In this document: piece by piece, positions 19,704 through 28,710 of the stretch
Layout: each line of letters begins with the position of its first letter
How positions within the stretch are numbered: position 1 is the stretch's first letter
Assembly: GCA_016720855.1 (NCBI GenBank)
Contig: JADKJU010000003.1
Coordinates: forward strand, 434,001 to 498,000
Reading direction: 5' to 3'
From: Betaproteobacteria bacterium
Lineage (GTDB): Bacteria; Pseudomonadota; Gammaproteobacteria; Burkholderiales; Usitatibacteraceae
Length of the DNA stretch: 64,000 nt
Translations under genes and position numbers: made by a program
Notes under the pieces: model-generated
The model's database searches: none
The model's input: the letters and a program-made list of their open reading frames with translations, nothing else
Told to the model about the DNA's origin: nothing

Positions 19704-21299
19704 TCAGCGCTGCTCGAACGACACCAGCTCGATCCGGTCGGAGAACATGATCTTCACATGGCCGCCGACCACCATTCGCCGGGTCTCTTCCTTCGCGACC
19801 GAGAGCCGAACGCGCCCGGGCGCGTCCCACCGGGTGACGAAAACTTCCAGGTCAGGGCGCCCAGGCTTCCGGTTGATTCCGCGGGCCTCGATCCGGAAGC
19901 AGTCGAAGGTGCCGGCGGGCACCGTGATCGCCTCCCGGGCAGTCACCCGGAAATGCACTTCGACGTTCCCCAGGAACTTCCCGCCCTTCGAAATGGCATA
20001 TCGCGTCGCCCACTTCTTGCCCACGACATAGTCGAGCGGCTGGTCCTGGCGCGGCGTCATCTCGCGGCCGTCGCGGAACCGGACCTGGTTGCCGAGCAGG
20101 TCGCGAACTGCCTCCCCGCCGTTGATGATCACGCGATCGTCGGTGATGGCGGTGACTTCGGCCGTGAACCGCCCCGGCTTCTTCCCGAACAGCGTGTTGT
20201 CGAATTCGGCGTAGGTGAAGCGGTCGCCCACCCGGAAGCGCGTGTCGGCGCGGGCCGAGCCGGTCGTGAACGGGTTGCCCTTCGAGGGAGCGGCCTCGAC
20301 CGGCACTTCGCCCTGGCCGGCCAGCACCTGGTCGAGGCGCTGCTGCGCCAGCTCCGCGAAATGCCCGCTCGGGTAGGCGCGCAGGTACACCTCCAGCGGG
20401 CCTGGTTCCTTCGCCGCCTTCGCCTTCTCGAACGCCGCGAGTTCCGCCTGGAACTCGCGCTCCTCCTCCTCGCGCGAGAGTTTCCGCAACTGCTCGGGCG
20501 GCAGGAAATAGAAGTCCTCTTCGAGCGACGTGCTTTCCCACGGGATCTGCCGGCCGTTGGAGGCGCGCCGCACGCCGAGGCGAACGCGCTTGAACACGTC
20601 CTCGATCTTGGCCTCGCGCACCTGCATCTCGCGCAGCAGATTCTCCGTGTAAAGGCCGTTGGCCCCGGCTCCATCGTCCGCCGTGTTTCCCGGCGCCGTC
20701 GCGTAGGCGAGCAGGGTGCCCGTCGGCGCATCCATCTGCGACAGGCCTTTCTGTTCCGCGCGCAGCCCCGTTCCGAACGGGTTGTCGCGGCAGGCATCCA
20801 GGATGATCACGTTCATCGGGTTGGCCGCCTTGCGGACGCCCCCCATCAGGCTCGTGACGTCCACGCACTGCGCAGCGACATCGGCGGCAGTCGCAATTTT
20901 CGCATCGACGGGAAGGAGAAAATTCTGCCACTGGATCTGCAGGCCGTGACCGGCGAAATAGAAGAGGCCCACGCACTTCCTTGCGGCGAGCGCCTTCGCA
21001 TACGCCTCGATCGCCGCGAGCATCTCCCCGCGCGTGGCGTCCTGCGCGAGCGTCACCTCGAATCCGGAATCGCGAAGGACATCCGCAATCGCGCGCGCGT
21101 CGTTGCCGGGATTCTTCAGCGCCGGCACGCTCCGGTAGGCACTGTTGCCCACGACCAGGGCGATCTTCGGGGCGCGCACGAGCCTGGCGGCACCTCCCGA
21201 CTGCGCCCAGACCCAGGCCCATGGCGCGGGAAGGAGAAGCGAGCCAGCCGCAAGGCAGCCCTGCAGCACCCGCCGTCGAACAGAGAAGTCCGGTTTCAT
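19704..21299 (-). CDS. Caspase-family protein with Tat-like signal
   Basis: 531 residues. The N-terminus SVRRRVLQGCLAAG resembles a Tat signal. The caspase core (about 42-275) has KIALVVGNSAYR, the His in YFAGHGLQ and the Cys in ILDACRDNPF, a perfect match to the paralogue at 17600. A charged stretch (REEEEREFQAELAAFEKAK) and a YPSGHFAELAQQRLD segment, typical of bacterial caspase-associated helices, follow. A roughly 180-residue beta-rich C-terminal domain ends the protein. It would be a periplasmic cysteine peptidase. Only the caspase modules are shared with the 17600 gene, so they look like paralogues with exchanged C-termini. Confidence 0.85.
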   Translation of the reverse strand: MKPDFSVRRRVLQGCLAAGSLLLPAPWAWVWAQSGGAARLVRAPKIALVVGNSAYRSVPALKNPGNDARAIADVLRDSGFEVTLAQDATRGEMLAAIEAYAKALAARKCVGLFYFAGHGLQIQWQNFLLPVDAKIATAADVAAQCVDVTSLMGGVRKAANPMNVIILDACRDNPFGTGLRAEQKGLSQMDAPTGTLLAYATAPGNTADDGAGANGLYTENLLREMQVREAKIEDVFKRVRLGVRRASNGRQIPWESTSLEEDFYFLPPEQLRKLSREEEEREFQAELAAFEKAKAAKEPGPLEVYLRAYPSGHFAELAQQRLDQVLAGQGEVPVEAAPSKGNPFTTGSARADTRFRVGDRFTYAEFDNTLFGKKPGRFTAEVTAITDDRVIINGGEAVRDLLGNQVRFRDGREMTPRQDQPLDYVVGKKWATRYAISKGGKFLGNVEVHFRVTAREAITVPAGTFDCFRIEARGINRKPGRPDLEVFVTRWDAPGRVRLSVAKEETRRMVVGGHVKIMFSDRIELVSFEQR

Positions 21300-21380
21300 C
21301 GAAAGCCTTTTTCGTCGTGCCGATCGTGCTCGGGCCGCAATCTCCGACGGGCCGCGGGGCGCACCGGGCCGCGTGACTTC

Positions 21381-21394
21381 TTGACACGGGTCAA
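21381..21394. promoter_or_regulatory. Small inverted repeat TTGAC-N4-GTCAA in a divergent intergenic space
   Basis: A perfect 5-bp inverted repeat with a 4-bp spacer sits between the divergent caspase gene and lipoprotein gene. It could be an operator half-site pair, or just a TTGACA -35 for the plus strand. Short, so weak. Confidence 0.2.
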
Positions 21395-21492
21395 CGCCAC
21401 GAATCCGGACCGTTATAGCCTGAAATCACCAGTGCCGGTTGGGAAATGGAATGCAAGGCGTGGCGCGAATGGCCGATGGCAGGGATCATCAA

Positions 21493-22059
21493 ATGATGAC
21501 TCGGGTGGCGGTTTGCGCCGTCGCCGCGCTGGTGGTGGCCGGATGCTCGGACCTTCTCCCGAAAGCCAGCTCCGAAGTATCGAGTCCCTGGCACAGCTTC
21601 GAGGAGGCTCAGCACGCGATCGAGAAGATCGTCCCCTACAAGACGACGACCATGGAACTGAAGGCCGCCGGCATCGACCCGTACGTCACGCCCAACGTCC
21701 AGCTCCTCAGCTATTCGGACATCGTGCTGCGCTTCCCCTTCGGCAGCATGCCGATGGAGAGGCTGGACCGGGGCCTTCGCGAATGCCTCGAGGCCGGCAA
21801 GGGCTGCCAGGGGTACTTCATTTCCGTGCGCGAGACCAAGCGCGACCGCGTCGGCAACTTCTGGCTGGACGCGCTCAGCTTCTACCGCGTCATCGACGTG
21901 CAGGGCTGGTCGTTCAATGCCCTCATCCTGACCGTGGAAGACCGGGTCGTTTACGTGATCCAGGGCGGGCAACCGGTCATCCGCGAGCTTGAGACCAACA
22001 AGCAACCGCTGGGCCCGCTGCAGGGCTGGGGCGACGCGCTGCCCGGCTTCATCAAGTAG
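21493..22059 (+). CDS. Lipoprotein, 188 aa, unknown function
   Basis: The start at 21493 (MMTRVAVC) is chosen over 21439 because AGGGA lies 7 nt upstream and because it gives a proper lipoprotein signal with lipobox VVAGC. The mature protein has a Ser-rich linker, then a roughly 150-residue domain with a Cys pair (LRECLEAGKGCQGYF) and a beta-rich end (ILTVEDRVVYVIQGGQPVI). No family recognised. It is convergent with the MBL-fold hydrolase. Confidence 0.65.
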   Translation: MMTRVAVCAVAALVVAGCSDLLPKASSEVSSPWHSFEEAQHAIEKIVPYKTTTMELKAAGIDPYVTPNVQLLSYSDIVLRFPFGSMPMERLDRGLRECLEAGKGCQGYFISVRETKRDRVGNFWLDALSFYRVIDVQGWSFNALILTVEDRVVYVIQGGQPVIRELETNKQPLGPLQGWGDALPGFIK

Positions 22060-22074
22060 CCGCGGCTTCCCCGC

Positions 22075-22893
22075 TCAGAACTCCAGCTTGTCCCCCGGGT
22101 GGATGTGATGCACCTTGGTCGAGGTCTTGCCCAGCGCCGCGATGAACTCCTCCGGCGTGCCCTTGAGGAAGATGTTCGTGCCGTAGTGCATCGGCACGGC
22201 ATGCCTGGGCTTGAGCCAGTTGTTCACGGCGAAGGCCGCGTCCTTCGGATCCAGCACGTAGTGGCCGCCGATCGGGATCAGCACCACATCGGGCTTGTAG
22301 TACTCGCCGATGAACTTCATGTCGCCGAAGAGCCCGGTGTCGCCCATGTGGTAGATCTTCAGGCCGTTTTCCAGCTCGATGATGAAGCCCACGGGCTCGC
22401 CGCCCGGGTAGACCTGGCTCTTGCCGGTGTCGGGATTCTTCCAGACGAGCTCGGACGAATGCTCGGCGTGCACCATCGTGATCCTGACGCCGTCGAAAGG
22501 GGTGATCGTGCCGCCCGTGTTCATGCGCGGCGCGAGTTCGCCGGGAACGATGCCCAGCGTGGCGATCGTGGAGCCCAGGCCCCCGTTGGACCAGATCCTG
22601 GCGTTGTGCTTCTTCGCGATGGCCGGGGAATCGCCGAAGTGGTCGCCGTGGGCGTGCGTCACGAGGATGAGATCGACCTTGCCCAGCTCGTCGAGGTTCT
22701 TCCATTTCTCGGGCGTCCCGGGATTCGTGGTGAGCCACGGGTCGATCATGATGACCTTGCCGCCGGGCGTGGTGAGGCGGAAGGCGGACTGCCCGAACCA
22801 CAGCAGCTCGGCCTTCTTCGGCGCTTGCGCAAGCGCCGTCGCGGCGACGAGCAACGCTGCCGTTGTTGCGATGCTGCGAAAGATTGTCTTCAT
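22075..22893 (-). CDS. Periplasmic metallo-beta-lactamase-fold hydrolase (UPF0173-like)
   Basis: 272 residues with a signal peptide (ALLVAATALAQA). The fold signature is THAHGDHFGD (the HxHxDH metal ligands), followed by VHAEHSS, HMGDTGLFGDM and a C-terminal VPMHYGTN His. Sequence and length match the UPF0173 metal-dependent hydrolase group, which is usually cytosolic; the signal peptide here is less usual. It would bind two metals, and the substrate is unknown. It is divergent from the aldo/keto reductase. Confidence 0.85.
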   Translation of the reverse strand: MKTIFRSIATTAALLVAATALAQAPKKAELLWFGQSAFRLTTPGGKVIMIDPWLTTNPGTPEKWKNLDELGKVDLILVTHAHGDHFGDSPAIAKKHNARIWSNGGLGSTIATLGIVPGELAPRMNTGGTITPFDGVRITMVHAEHSSELVWKNPDTGKSQVYPGGEPVGFIIELENGLKIYHMGDTGLFGDMKFIGEYYKPDVVLIPIGGHYVLDPKDAAFAVNNWLKPRHAVPMHYGTNIFLKGTPEEFIAALGKTSTKVHHIHPGDKLEF

Positions 22894-22961
22894 TTTCCAT
22901 CCCGGGCAGTTGGCGCGACCGGCGAATTCTGCACGGACGCGGCGCCTTGGTAAACGGGCGC

Positions 22962-22967
22962 TAGAAT
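22962..22967 (+). promoter_or_regulatory. Extended -10-like box (GCTAGAAT) for the aldo/keto reductase
   Basis: TAGAAT with the same GCTAGA context seen elsewhere in the window lies 26 nt upstream of the ATG at 22994, in the 100-bp divergent space. No -35 at standard spacing. Confidence 0.3.
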
Positions 22968-22993
22968 GAGGCTGTCTGCCTCCTGCCCGTCCC

Positions 22994-23940
22994 ATGGAAA
23001 AGCGCCCCCTCGGCCGCTCCGGCCTCTTCGCCTCGCCGCTCGCCTTCGGCGGCAATGTCTTTGGCTGGACGGCGGACGAGGCCACCTCCTTTCGCCTGCT
23101 CGACACGTTCGTGGACGCCGGCTGCAACCTCATCGACACGGCCGACGTCTATTCGATCTGGGTTCCGGGAAACGGCGGCGGAGAGTCGGAGGCGATCATC
23201 GGCAGGTGGCTCGCGAAATCGGGCAAGCGAGACCGCGTGCTCATCGCGACCAAGGTCGGGCACGACATGAAGGAAGGCGGCAAGGGCCTTTCGCGGGCGC
23301 ACATCCTCAAATCGGTGGACCTCTCGCTCGCCCGCCTGCAGACGGACCACATCGATCTCTACCAGTCGCACGTCGAGGATCCGGCCACGCCGCACGAGGA
23401 GGTGCTTTCGACCTACGCGGAGCTCATGAAGGCAGGCAAGGTGCGCGCCATCGGCGCTTCCAACTTCAGCCGCAGACGCTTCGGGACGCGCTCGAGGTCG
23501 CCGGGCGGCTCGGCCTGCCACGCTACGAAACGCTGCAGCCGCTCTACAACCTCTACGACCGCGCGGAGTTCGAGGCCGAGCTGGGCCCGCTGTGCCGCGC
23601 CGAGGGCATCGGCGTCATTCCCTACTTCGCGCTCGCCGCGGGCTTCCTTACGGGCAAGTACCGGACGCAGGCGGATCTCGACTCGAGCGCTCGCGGCAAG
23701 CGCGCGAAAGGCTACCTCAACGAGCGCGGCCTTCGCATCGTCGCGGCCCTCGACGAGGTGGCCGCGGGCCTCGGCTCGACGCCCGGCAAGGTGGCCGTCG
23801 CCTGGCTCATGGCGCAGCCCGGCATCACCGCACCGATCGCAAGCGGCAGGACAGTGGAGCAGGTGCAGGCCCTCATCGACGCGACGCGACTCGTGCTCGA
23901 TGCAGGCGCGATGGAGAAGCTCGCCCGCGCGAGCGCCTGA
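22994..23940 (+). CDS. Aldo/keto reductase (frameshift near 23470)
   Basis: About 315 residues after repair, normal for the family. The N-terminal half has MEKRPLGRSGL, the catalytic Asp/Tyr in DTADVYS, Lys in IATKVGHD and His in LYQSHVEDP. After IGASNFS one C is missing from an expected CCC at about 23470. The shifted frame resumes with PQTLRDALEVAGRLGLPRY, continues through LQPLYNLYDRAEFE and IPYFALAAGFLTGKY, and ends at 23940. These enzymes reduce aldehydes or ketones with NADPH. The 82-aa gene starts 5 bp downstream and the SDR gene follows, suggesting a short oxidoreductase operon. Confidence 0.88.
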
Positions 23941-23945
23941 GCCCC

Positions 23946-24194
23946 ATGCCCTACCGCAAGCCCCACCCGCCGACATTCAAGCTGCAGGTGCAGGAGGACG
24001 AAACCGACCCCCGACTGTGGCACGATGTGCTCGACCCCGCCGGCAGGCTCTACGTCTTCGACAAGGAAGCCGAGGCCCGGGCGAAGCTGGAAGCGCTCTT
24101 TCCCGTACTCGTCGGGCTGGAGAAGTTCGCGGCCGGGCCGAAGCGCACGCGCGTCATCGTGATCGCGCGGGACGAGGACGAGGAACCGGAATGA
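23946..24194 (+). CDS. Small hypothetical protein, 82 aa
   Basis: It starts 5 bp after the aldo/keto reductase and ends 25 bp before the SDR start, consistent with co-transcription. MPYRKPHPPTFKLQVQEDE opens a compact alpha/beta-looking sequence (LYVFDKEAEARAKLEALF) that ends in a very acidic tail (ARDEDEEPE). No signal peptide or membrane segment. Not recognised. Codon use fits the genome. Confidence 0.6.
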   Translation: MPYRKPHPPTFKLQVQEDETDPRLWHDVLDPAGRLYVFDKEAEARAKLEALFPVLVGLEKFAAGPKRTRVIVIARDEDEEPE

Positions 24195-24219
24195 AGCACA
24201 ACCCCAGGAGAGCAGGAAC

Positions 24220-24969
24220 ATGAACGCATCGCTCAAGGTCGCCATCGTCACCGGTGCCGGCACCGGCATCGGCAAGGCATCCGCCCTCGCGCTCGCCAAG
24301 GCGGGCTACCAGGTGGCCTTTGCCGGCCGCCGGCAGGACATTCTCGACAAGGCGCTTGCTGAAGCCGGCGGCAACGGCATCGCCGTCGCCACCGACGTGA
24401 GCGACCCGGCTTCGGTCAAGGCGCTCTTCGAGGCCGTGAAGACGAAGTGGGGCCGCGTCGACGTGCTCTTCAACAATGCCGGGACGGGCGCCCCGCCCGT
24501 TCCCATGGACGAGCTTCCGTGGGAAAAGTGGAAGGCGGCGGTGGACGCGAACCTCAATGGATCGTTCCTCTGCGCGCAGGCCGCGATGGCCCTCATGAAG
24601 AAGCAGACGCCGCGCGGCGGCCGCATCATCAACAACGGCTCCATCTCGGCGCATTCACCGCGCCCCAATACGGCCGCCTACACCTCGACCAAGCACGCGA
24701 TCACCGGGCTCACCAAGTGCATCTCCCTCGACGGGCGCCCCTTCGACATCGCCTGCGGGCAGATCGACATCGGCAACGCCGCCACCGAGATGACCGAGCG
24801 CATGGCCAAGGGCATCATCCAGGCCAACGGCCAGATGATGGTGGAGCCGCGCATGGACGTGCAGGACGTCGCGAACGCCATCGTGTTCATGGCCGGGCTC
24901 TCGCTCGACTCGAACGTGCAGTTCATGACGATCATGGCGACGAAGATGCCGTTCGTCGGGCGCGGCTAG
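24220..24969 (+). CDS. Short-chain dehydrogenase/reductase
   Basis: 249 residues with the classical SDR layout: cofactor motif TGAGTGIG at about 11-18, NNAG at about 86-89, catalytic Ser in NGSISAHS and the YTSTK Tyr/Lys pair. AGGAACATG at the start gives a close ribosome site. AGRR after the second strand favours NADP. It would interconvert an alcohol and a ketone, substrate not predictable. Its 3' end meets the convergent Bug receptor gene with no gap. Confidence 0.92.
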   Translation: MNASLKVAIVTGAGTGIGKASALALAKAGYQVAFAGRRQDILDKALAEAGGNGIAVATDVSDPASVKALFEAVKTKWGRVDVLFNNAGTGAPPVPMDELPWEKWKAAVDANLNGSFLCAQAAMALMKKQTPRGGRIINNGSISAHSPRPNTAAYTSTKHAITGLTKCISLDGRPFDIACGQIDIGNAATEMTERMAKGIIQANGQMMVEPRMDVQDVANAIVFMAGLSLDSNVQFMTIMATKMPFVGRG

Positions 24970-25914
24970 CTATTGGGGCTTGATCCCCAGGTCGTTCATG
25001 AGCTTCGCCCACTTCGCCTGGTCGGCGTGGATGAAGGCGGCGAACTCGTCGGGCCTGTCTCCCGAAGGCTCGCTTCCCAGGGCAAGCAGCCTTTCCTTCA
25101 CCTCGGGTAACGCGAGGACCGTGTTGGCGTCGGTGCTGAGCTTTTCGACGATCGTCCGGGGCGTGCCCACCGGCGCGAGGAGGCCGAACCAGCCCAGCGC
25201 CTCGTAGCCGGGTAGCCCCGATTCCGCGGCGGTGGGGAGATTGGGCAGCGCAGACGCGCGTTTCGCGCTCGTCACTGCAAGCGCCTTGAGCTTGCCGGCA
25301 TGCACGTGCGGCATTGCCGTCTGCGCCGGCGCGAACATGAGATCGATCTGCCCCGCGAGAAGGTCCGTCACCGCCTGGCCCGTGCCCTTGTACGGCACGT
25401 GCAGGAGCTGGATCCCTGCCATGGCCGCGAACAGTTCGCCCGCGAGGTGCGAGGCGGCGCCGGTGCCCGAAGATCCGAACGAAAGTCTTCCGGGCGCGGC
25501 CTTTGCCTCGGCGATGAGCTCCTTCACCGTGTTCGCCTTCACCTTCGGGTTGGCGACGATCACGTAGGCCGAGGCCGAAGTGAGCGTCACCGGGGCGAAC
25601 TGCTTCACGTTCCTCCCGTCGAGCGCCGCGGTGGAGGCCATGAGGAGCGTGTACCCGTCTGCGGGCGACTGAGCCACCGCATCCGCGCCGATGTGGCCGC
25701 TCGCGCCCGGCTTGTTCTCCACGATGACCGCCTGGCCCCAGATCCTCGTGAGGTACGGGCCCATGATGCGCGCCAGTGTGTCCGCCCCCCCACCCGGCGG
25801 GAAGGGGACGATGACCTTCACCGCCTTCGACGGGAAGGCCTGCGCGAATGCGGCGGGAACGGGAGACAGGGCGAGGAGAAGTACGGCGAGCAGCAGGCGA
25901 CGACGCAACGGCAT
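24970..25914 (-). CDS. Bug/TctC-family tripartite tricarboxylate transporter receptor
   Basis: 314 residues with a signal peptide (LLLAVLLLALSPVPAAFA) and the family hallmarks: VKVIVPFPPGGGADTLAR, VIVENKPGASGHIGADAVA, FGSSGTGAASHLAGELF and LLHVPYKGTGQA. It would bind a small carboxylate in the periplasm. The TctA/TctB membrane partners are not adjacent, which is common for Bug proteins in betaproteobacteria. Its ATG shares one base with the TGA of the upstream hydrolase gene (TGATG), so the two are translationally coupled. That suggests the ligand is related to the hydrolase substrate. Confidence 0.92.
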   Translation of the reverse strand: MPLRRRLLLAVLLLALSPVPAAFAQAFPSKAVKVIVPFPPGGGADTLARIMGPYLTRIWGQAVIVENKPGASGHIGADAVAQSPADGYTLLMASTAALDGRNVKQFAPVTLTSASAYVIVANPKVKANTVKELIAEAKAAPGRLSFGSSGTGAASHLAGELFAAMAGIQLLHVPYKGTGQAVTDLLAGQIDLMFAPAQTAMPHVHAGKLKALAVTSAKRASALPNLPTAAESGLPGYEALGWFGLLAPVGTPRTIVEKLSTDANTVLALPEVKERLLALGSEPSGDRPDEFAAFIHADQAKWAKLMNDLGIKPQ

Positions 25915-26852
25915 CAGGTCTCTCCGGGCGCGACGATGAAGGTGCGCAGCGTGGCGATGCCCTCGATCGAGCACTCGACCACGTCGCCGGGCTTGAGGTA
26001 GAGCTCCGCCGCATTGGCCTTGCCGACCGCCACGCCGCCGGGCGCCCCGGTGGAGAACATGTCGCCGGGCTCGACGGGGATGTTGCGCGAGAAATGCTCG
26101 AGGATGTCCGGCATCTTCCAGATCTGGTCGCGCGTATTGACGCGCATGCGCTCGACGCCGTTCACGCTGCATATCATCCACAGGTCGTAGGGATCGGCGA
26201 TCTCGTCCATCGTCACGATCTCGGGGCCGAGCGGACCGAAGCCGGGAATGTTCTTGGCGGTCCAGAAGCGCGAGCCCGAGTCCACTTCCTTCTTCTGCAG
26301 GTCGCGGCAGGTCAGGTCGTTCAGGATCGTCACCCCCGCCACGTAGTCCATGGCGTCGGCCTTCTTCACGCCCAGCGCGCGCCGGCCGATCACGAACACC
26401 AGCTCCGGCTCGTAGTCCAGGCGCACGATGCCCTCGGGACGGGCGACCTTCGCGTCCTGCCCCACCAGGCACGAATTGAGCTTCACGAACGCCGTGGGCT
26501 CCTTGGGAATTTCCTTGATCAGGTCGGTCTTCACCAGCTCGTCGAGGTGCTGGCGGTAGTTCTTGCCCACGCACAGGAACTTGTCGGCATCCGGCACGGG
26601 CGGCAACAGGCGAATGGCGCGCTCCTCGAGCATGGCATGGGAGAAGGAGCGAGCCTCTGTCGTCGCGGCCTTGGCGAGCGCCTGCACGCGGGCAAGCGCC
26701 CCTCGCCCCGCGGCCAGGAGCGCCCTGACGGACGAGGGCAGGGGCTCGCCTTTCACCCGCGACGCCGCCTCGATGTCGAGGACGCGATGGCCGACCCGAA
26801 CGCCGGCGCGTGCGGGGCCGGCCGGCCCGACGCAGAAAGTGACGAGTCTCAT
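25914..26852 (-). CDS. Fumarylacetoacetate hydrolase-family enzyme
   Basis: 312 residues. The family core includes FLCVGKNYRQHLDE, the metal-binding acidic motif LDYEPELVFVIGR, ILNDLTCRDLQKK and FSTGAPGGVAVG before a C-terminal DVVECSIEGIATL. Such enzymes hydrolyse or decarboxylate C-C bonds of 2-oxo acids, for example acylpyruvates, using one divalent metal. Translational coupling to the Bug receptor points to uptake and breakdown of one carboxylic acid. The exact substrate is not readable. Confidence 0.88.
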   Translation of the reverse strand: MRLVTFCVGPAGPARAGVRVGHRVLDIEAASRVKGEPLPSSVRALLAAGRGALARVQALAKAATTEARSFSHAMLEERAIRLLPPVPDADKFLCVGKNYRQHLDELVKTDLIKEIPKEPTAFVKLNSCLVGQDAKVARPEGIVRLDYEPELVFVIGRRALGVKKADAMDYVAGVTILNDLTCRDLQKKEVDSGSRFWTAKNIPGFGPLGPEIVTMDEIADPYDLWMICSVNGVERMRVNTRDQIWKMPDILEHFSRNIPVEPGDMFSTGAPGGVAVGKANAAELYLKPGDVVECSIEGIATLRTFIVAPGET

Positions 26853-27004
26853 GGGAATGTCCTGCTGGTGTAGTCGCGTGAAGTCATGCTCGAGCCGCCC
26901 ATTGTGTTCCCGGCCCGGAGCGCGGGCAAGGCAGCGGTGGTGAGGAACATGGGCATGAGTGCAGAATACGGGTTTTCCCCTCCCGAGCCGACCCGGAATC
27001 CGCC

Positions 27005-28342
27005 ATGACGATCCTCTCCGACCCGCCCCACCTGCACCCCGACCAGCTCGACGCCTACTGGATGCCCTTCACCTCCAATCGACAGTTCAAGGCCGCGCCT
27101 CGAATGGTGGCGAAGGCCGAGGGCATGTACTACTGGACGGCCGAGGGCCGCAAGATTCTCGACGGCTTTGCGGGCATGTGGTGCTGCAACGCGGGGCACA
27201 ACCGCAAGCCCATCGTGGAGGCGATCCAGAAGCAGGCCGCGACCATGGACTACGCGCCCGCCTTCCAGATGGGCCACCCGCTCGCCTTCGAGCTCGCCAA
27301 CCGCATCGTGGAGATTGCCCCGGAGGGCATGAACCATGTCTTCTTCTGCAACTCGGGCTCCGAGGCCGTGGACACCGCGCTCAAGATCGCGCTGGCGTAT
27401 CACCGCGTGAAGGGCGAGGGCGCGAGGACGCGCCTCATCGGCCGCGAACGCGGCTATCACGGCGTGGGCTTCGGCGGGATCTCGGTCGGCGGCATGGTCG
27501 CCAACCGCAAGATGTTCGGCGCGATGCTCGCGGGCGTGGACCACCTGCCGCACACGCACGATCTGGGGCACAACGCATACTCGCGCGGTGAGCCCGAATG
27601 GGGCGCGCACCTTGCCGACGAGCTGGAGCGCCTCGTGGCGCTGCACGACGCCTCCACCATCGCCGCGGTCATCGTCGAGCCGATGGCGGGCTCCACCGGC
27701 GTGCTGGTGCCGCCGAAAGGCTACCTCAAGCGGCTGCGGGAGATCACGAAGAAGCACGGCATCCTCCTGATCTTCGACGAGGTGATCACGGCCTTCGGGC
27801 GCCTGGGCGGCGGAACCGCCGCGCAGATCTATGGCGTCGTGCCCGACATGATCACCTTCGCCAAGGGTGTCACCTCGGGAAGCGTGCCGATGGGTGGCGT
27901 CATCGCGTCCTCGGAAGTGCACGGCGCCTTCATGGTGGGCCCTCCCGGCGCGATCGAGCTTTTCCACGGCTACACCTACTCGGCGCACGTGCTCGCGTGT
28001 GCCGCCGGCGTGGCCACGCTGCAGCTCTACAAGGACGAGGATCTCTTCGCGCGCGCACGGAAGATGGCACCGGTGCTGGAGGAGGCGCTGCACGCGCTCA
28101 AGGGAACGCGACACGTGATCGACATCCGCAACTGCGGGCTCGCAGGCGCGGTGGAACTGGAGTCTCGCGCCGGCGCGCCGGGCGCGCGCGCGTTCGACAC
28201 CTACCTCGGCTGCTGGGAGAAGGGCCTGCTGGTGCGCCAGGCCGGCGAGACCGTCTGCTTCTCCCCCGCGCTCATCGTCGAGGAATCGCACATCGCGGAG
28301 ATGGTGGGCACGCTTCGCACCGTGCTCCAGGGCGTCAACTGA
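27005..28342 (+). CDS. Class III aminotransferase, omega-amino acid:pyruvate type
   Basis: 445 residues. DAYWMPFTSNRQFK near the start is typical of beta-alanine/omega-amino acid:pyruvate transaminases. PLP contacts are visible: NSGSEAVDTALK, GYHGVGFGG, the Asp in IFDEVITAFGR and the Schiff-base Lys in ITFAKGVTSG. It moves an amino group from beta-alanine or another omega-amine to pyruvate. It is divergent from the hydrolase/Bug pair across 150 bp and is followed within 10 bp by the cyclic-nucleotide-binding gene. Confidence 0.9.
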   Translation: MTILSDPPHLHPDQLDAYWMPFTSNRQFKAAPRMVAKAEGMYYWTAEGRKILDGFAGMWCCNAGHNRKPIVEAIQKQAATMDYAPAFQMGHPLAFELANRIVEIAPEGMNHVFFCNSGSEAVDTALKIALAYHRVKGEGARTRLIGRERGYHGVGFGGISVGGMVANRKMFGAMLAGVDHLPHTHDLGHNAYSRGEPEWGAHLADELERLVALHDASTIAAVIVEPMAGSTGVLVPPKGYLKRLREITKKHGILLIFDEVITAFGRLGGGTAAQIYGVVPDMITFAKGVTSGSVPMGGVIASSEVHGAFMVGPPGAIELFHGYTYSAHVLACAAGVATLQLYKDEDLFARARKMAPVLEEALHALKGTRHVIDIRNCGLAGAVELESRAGAPGARAFDTYLGCWEKGLLVRQAGETVCFSPALIVEESHIAEMVGTLRTVLQGVN

Positions 28343-28352
28343 CCGGGGCGCC

Positions 28353-28709
28353 ATGCCGAACCTTTCGCTCTTCCGCGACGCCGGCGACACCCAGGCGTTC
28401 GCGCCCGGCGACACCATCTTCGTCGAGGGCGACGAGGGCCGCCTCATGTACGTGGTCCTCGAAGGTTCGGTGCGCCTGTCGGTCACGGGACGCACCGTCG
28501 AGAAAGTGGTCAAGGACGGCGTGTTCGGGGAAATGGCGCTCATCGACGCTGCACCGCGCAGCGCCACCGCGAGCGCCCTCACCGCCTGCACCCTGGTACC
28601 GGTCACCGCGCAGCGCTTCAGGTCGCTGGTGAAGGAAAACCCCGACTTTGCCCTCGAGATCATGCGCGTCATGGCCGCACGCCTGCGCAGCATGGACCGA
28701 CGGCTCTAG
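28353..28709 (+). CDS. Stand-alone cyclic nucleotide-binding domain protein
   Basis: 118 residues forming a single Crp-type beta-roll: FAPGDTIFVEGDEGRLMYVV, GVFGEMALIDAAPRSATASA (the phosphate-binding-cassette region with GEMALID and PRSATA) and a C-helix (FALEIMRVMAARLRSMDRRL). There is no DNA-binding domain and no fused enzyme, so it is a sensor or adaptor module. It lies between the transaminase and the prenyltransferase, with 10-bp and 1-bp gaps, and is probably in the same transcript. Ligand (cAMP or none) unknown. Confidence 0.85.
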   Translation: MPNLSLFRDAGDTQAFAPGDTIFVEGDEGRLMYVVLEGSVRLSVTGRTVEKVVKDGVFGEMALIDAAPRSATASALTACTLVPVTAQRFRSLVKENPDFALEIMRVMAARLRSMDRRL

Positions 28710-28710
28710 G

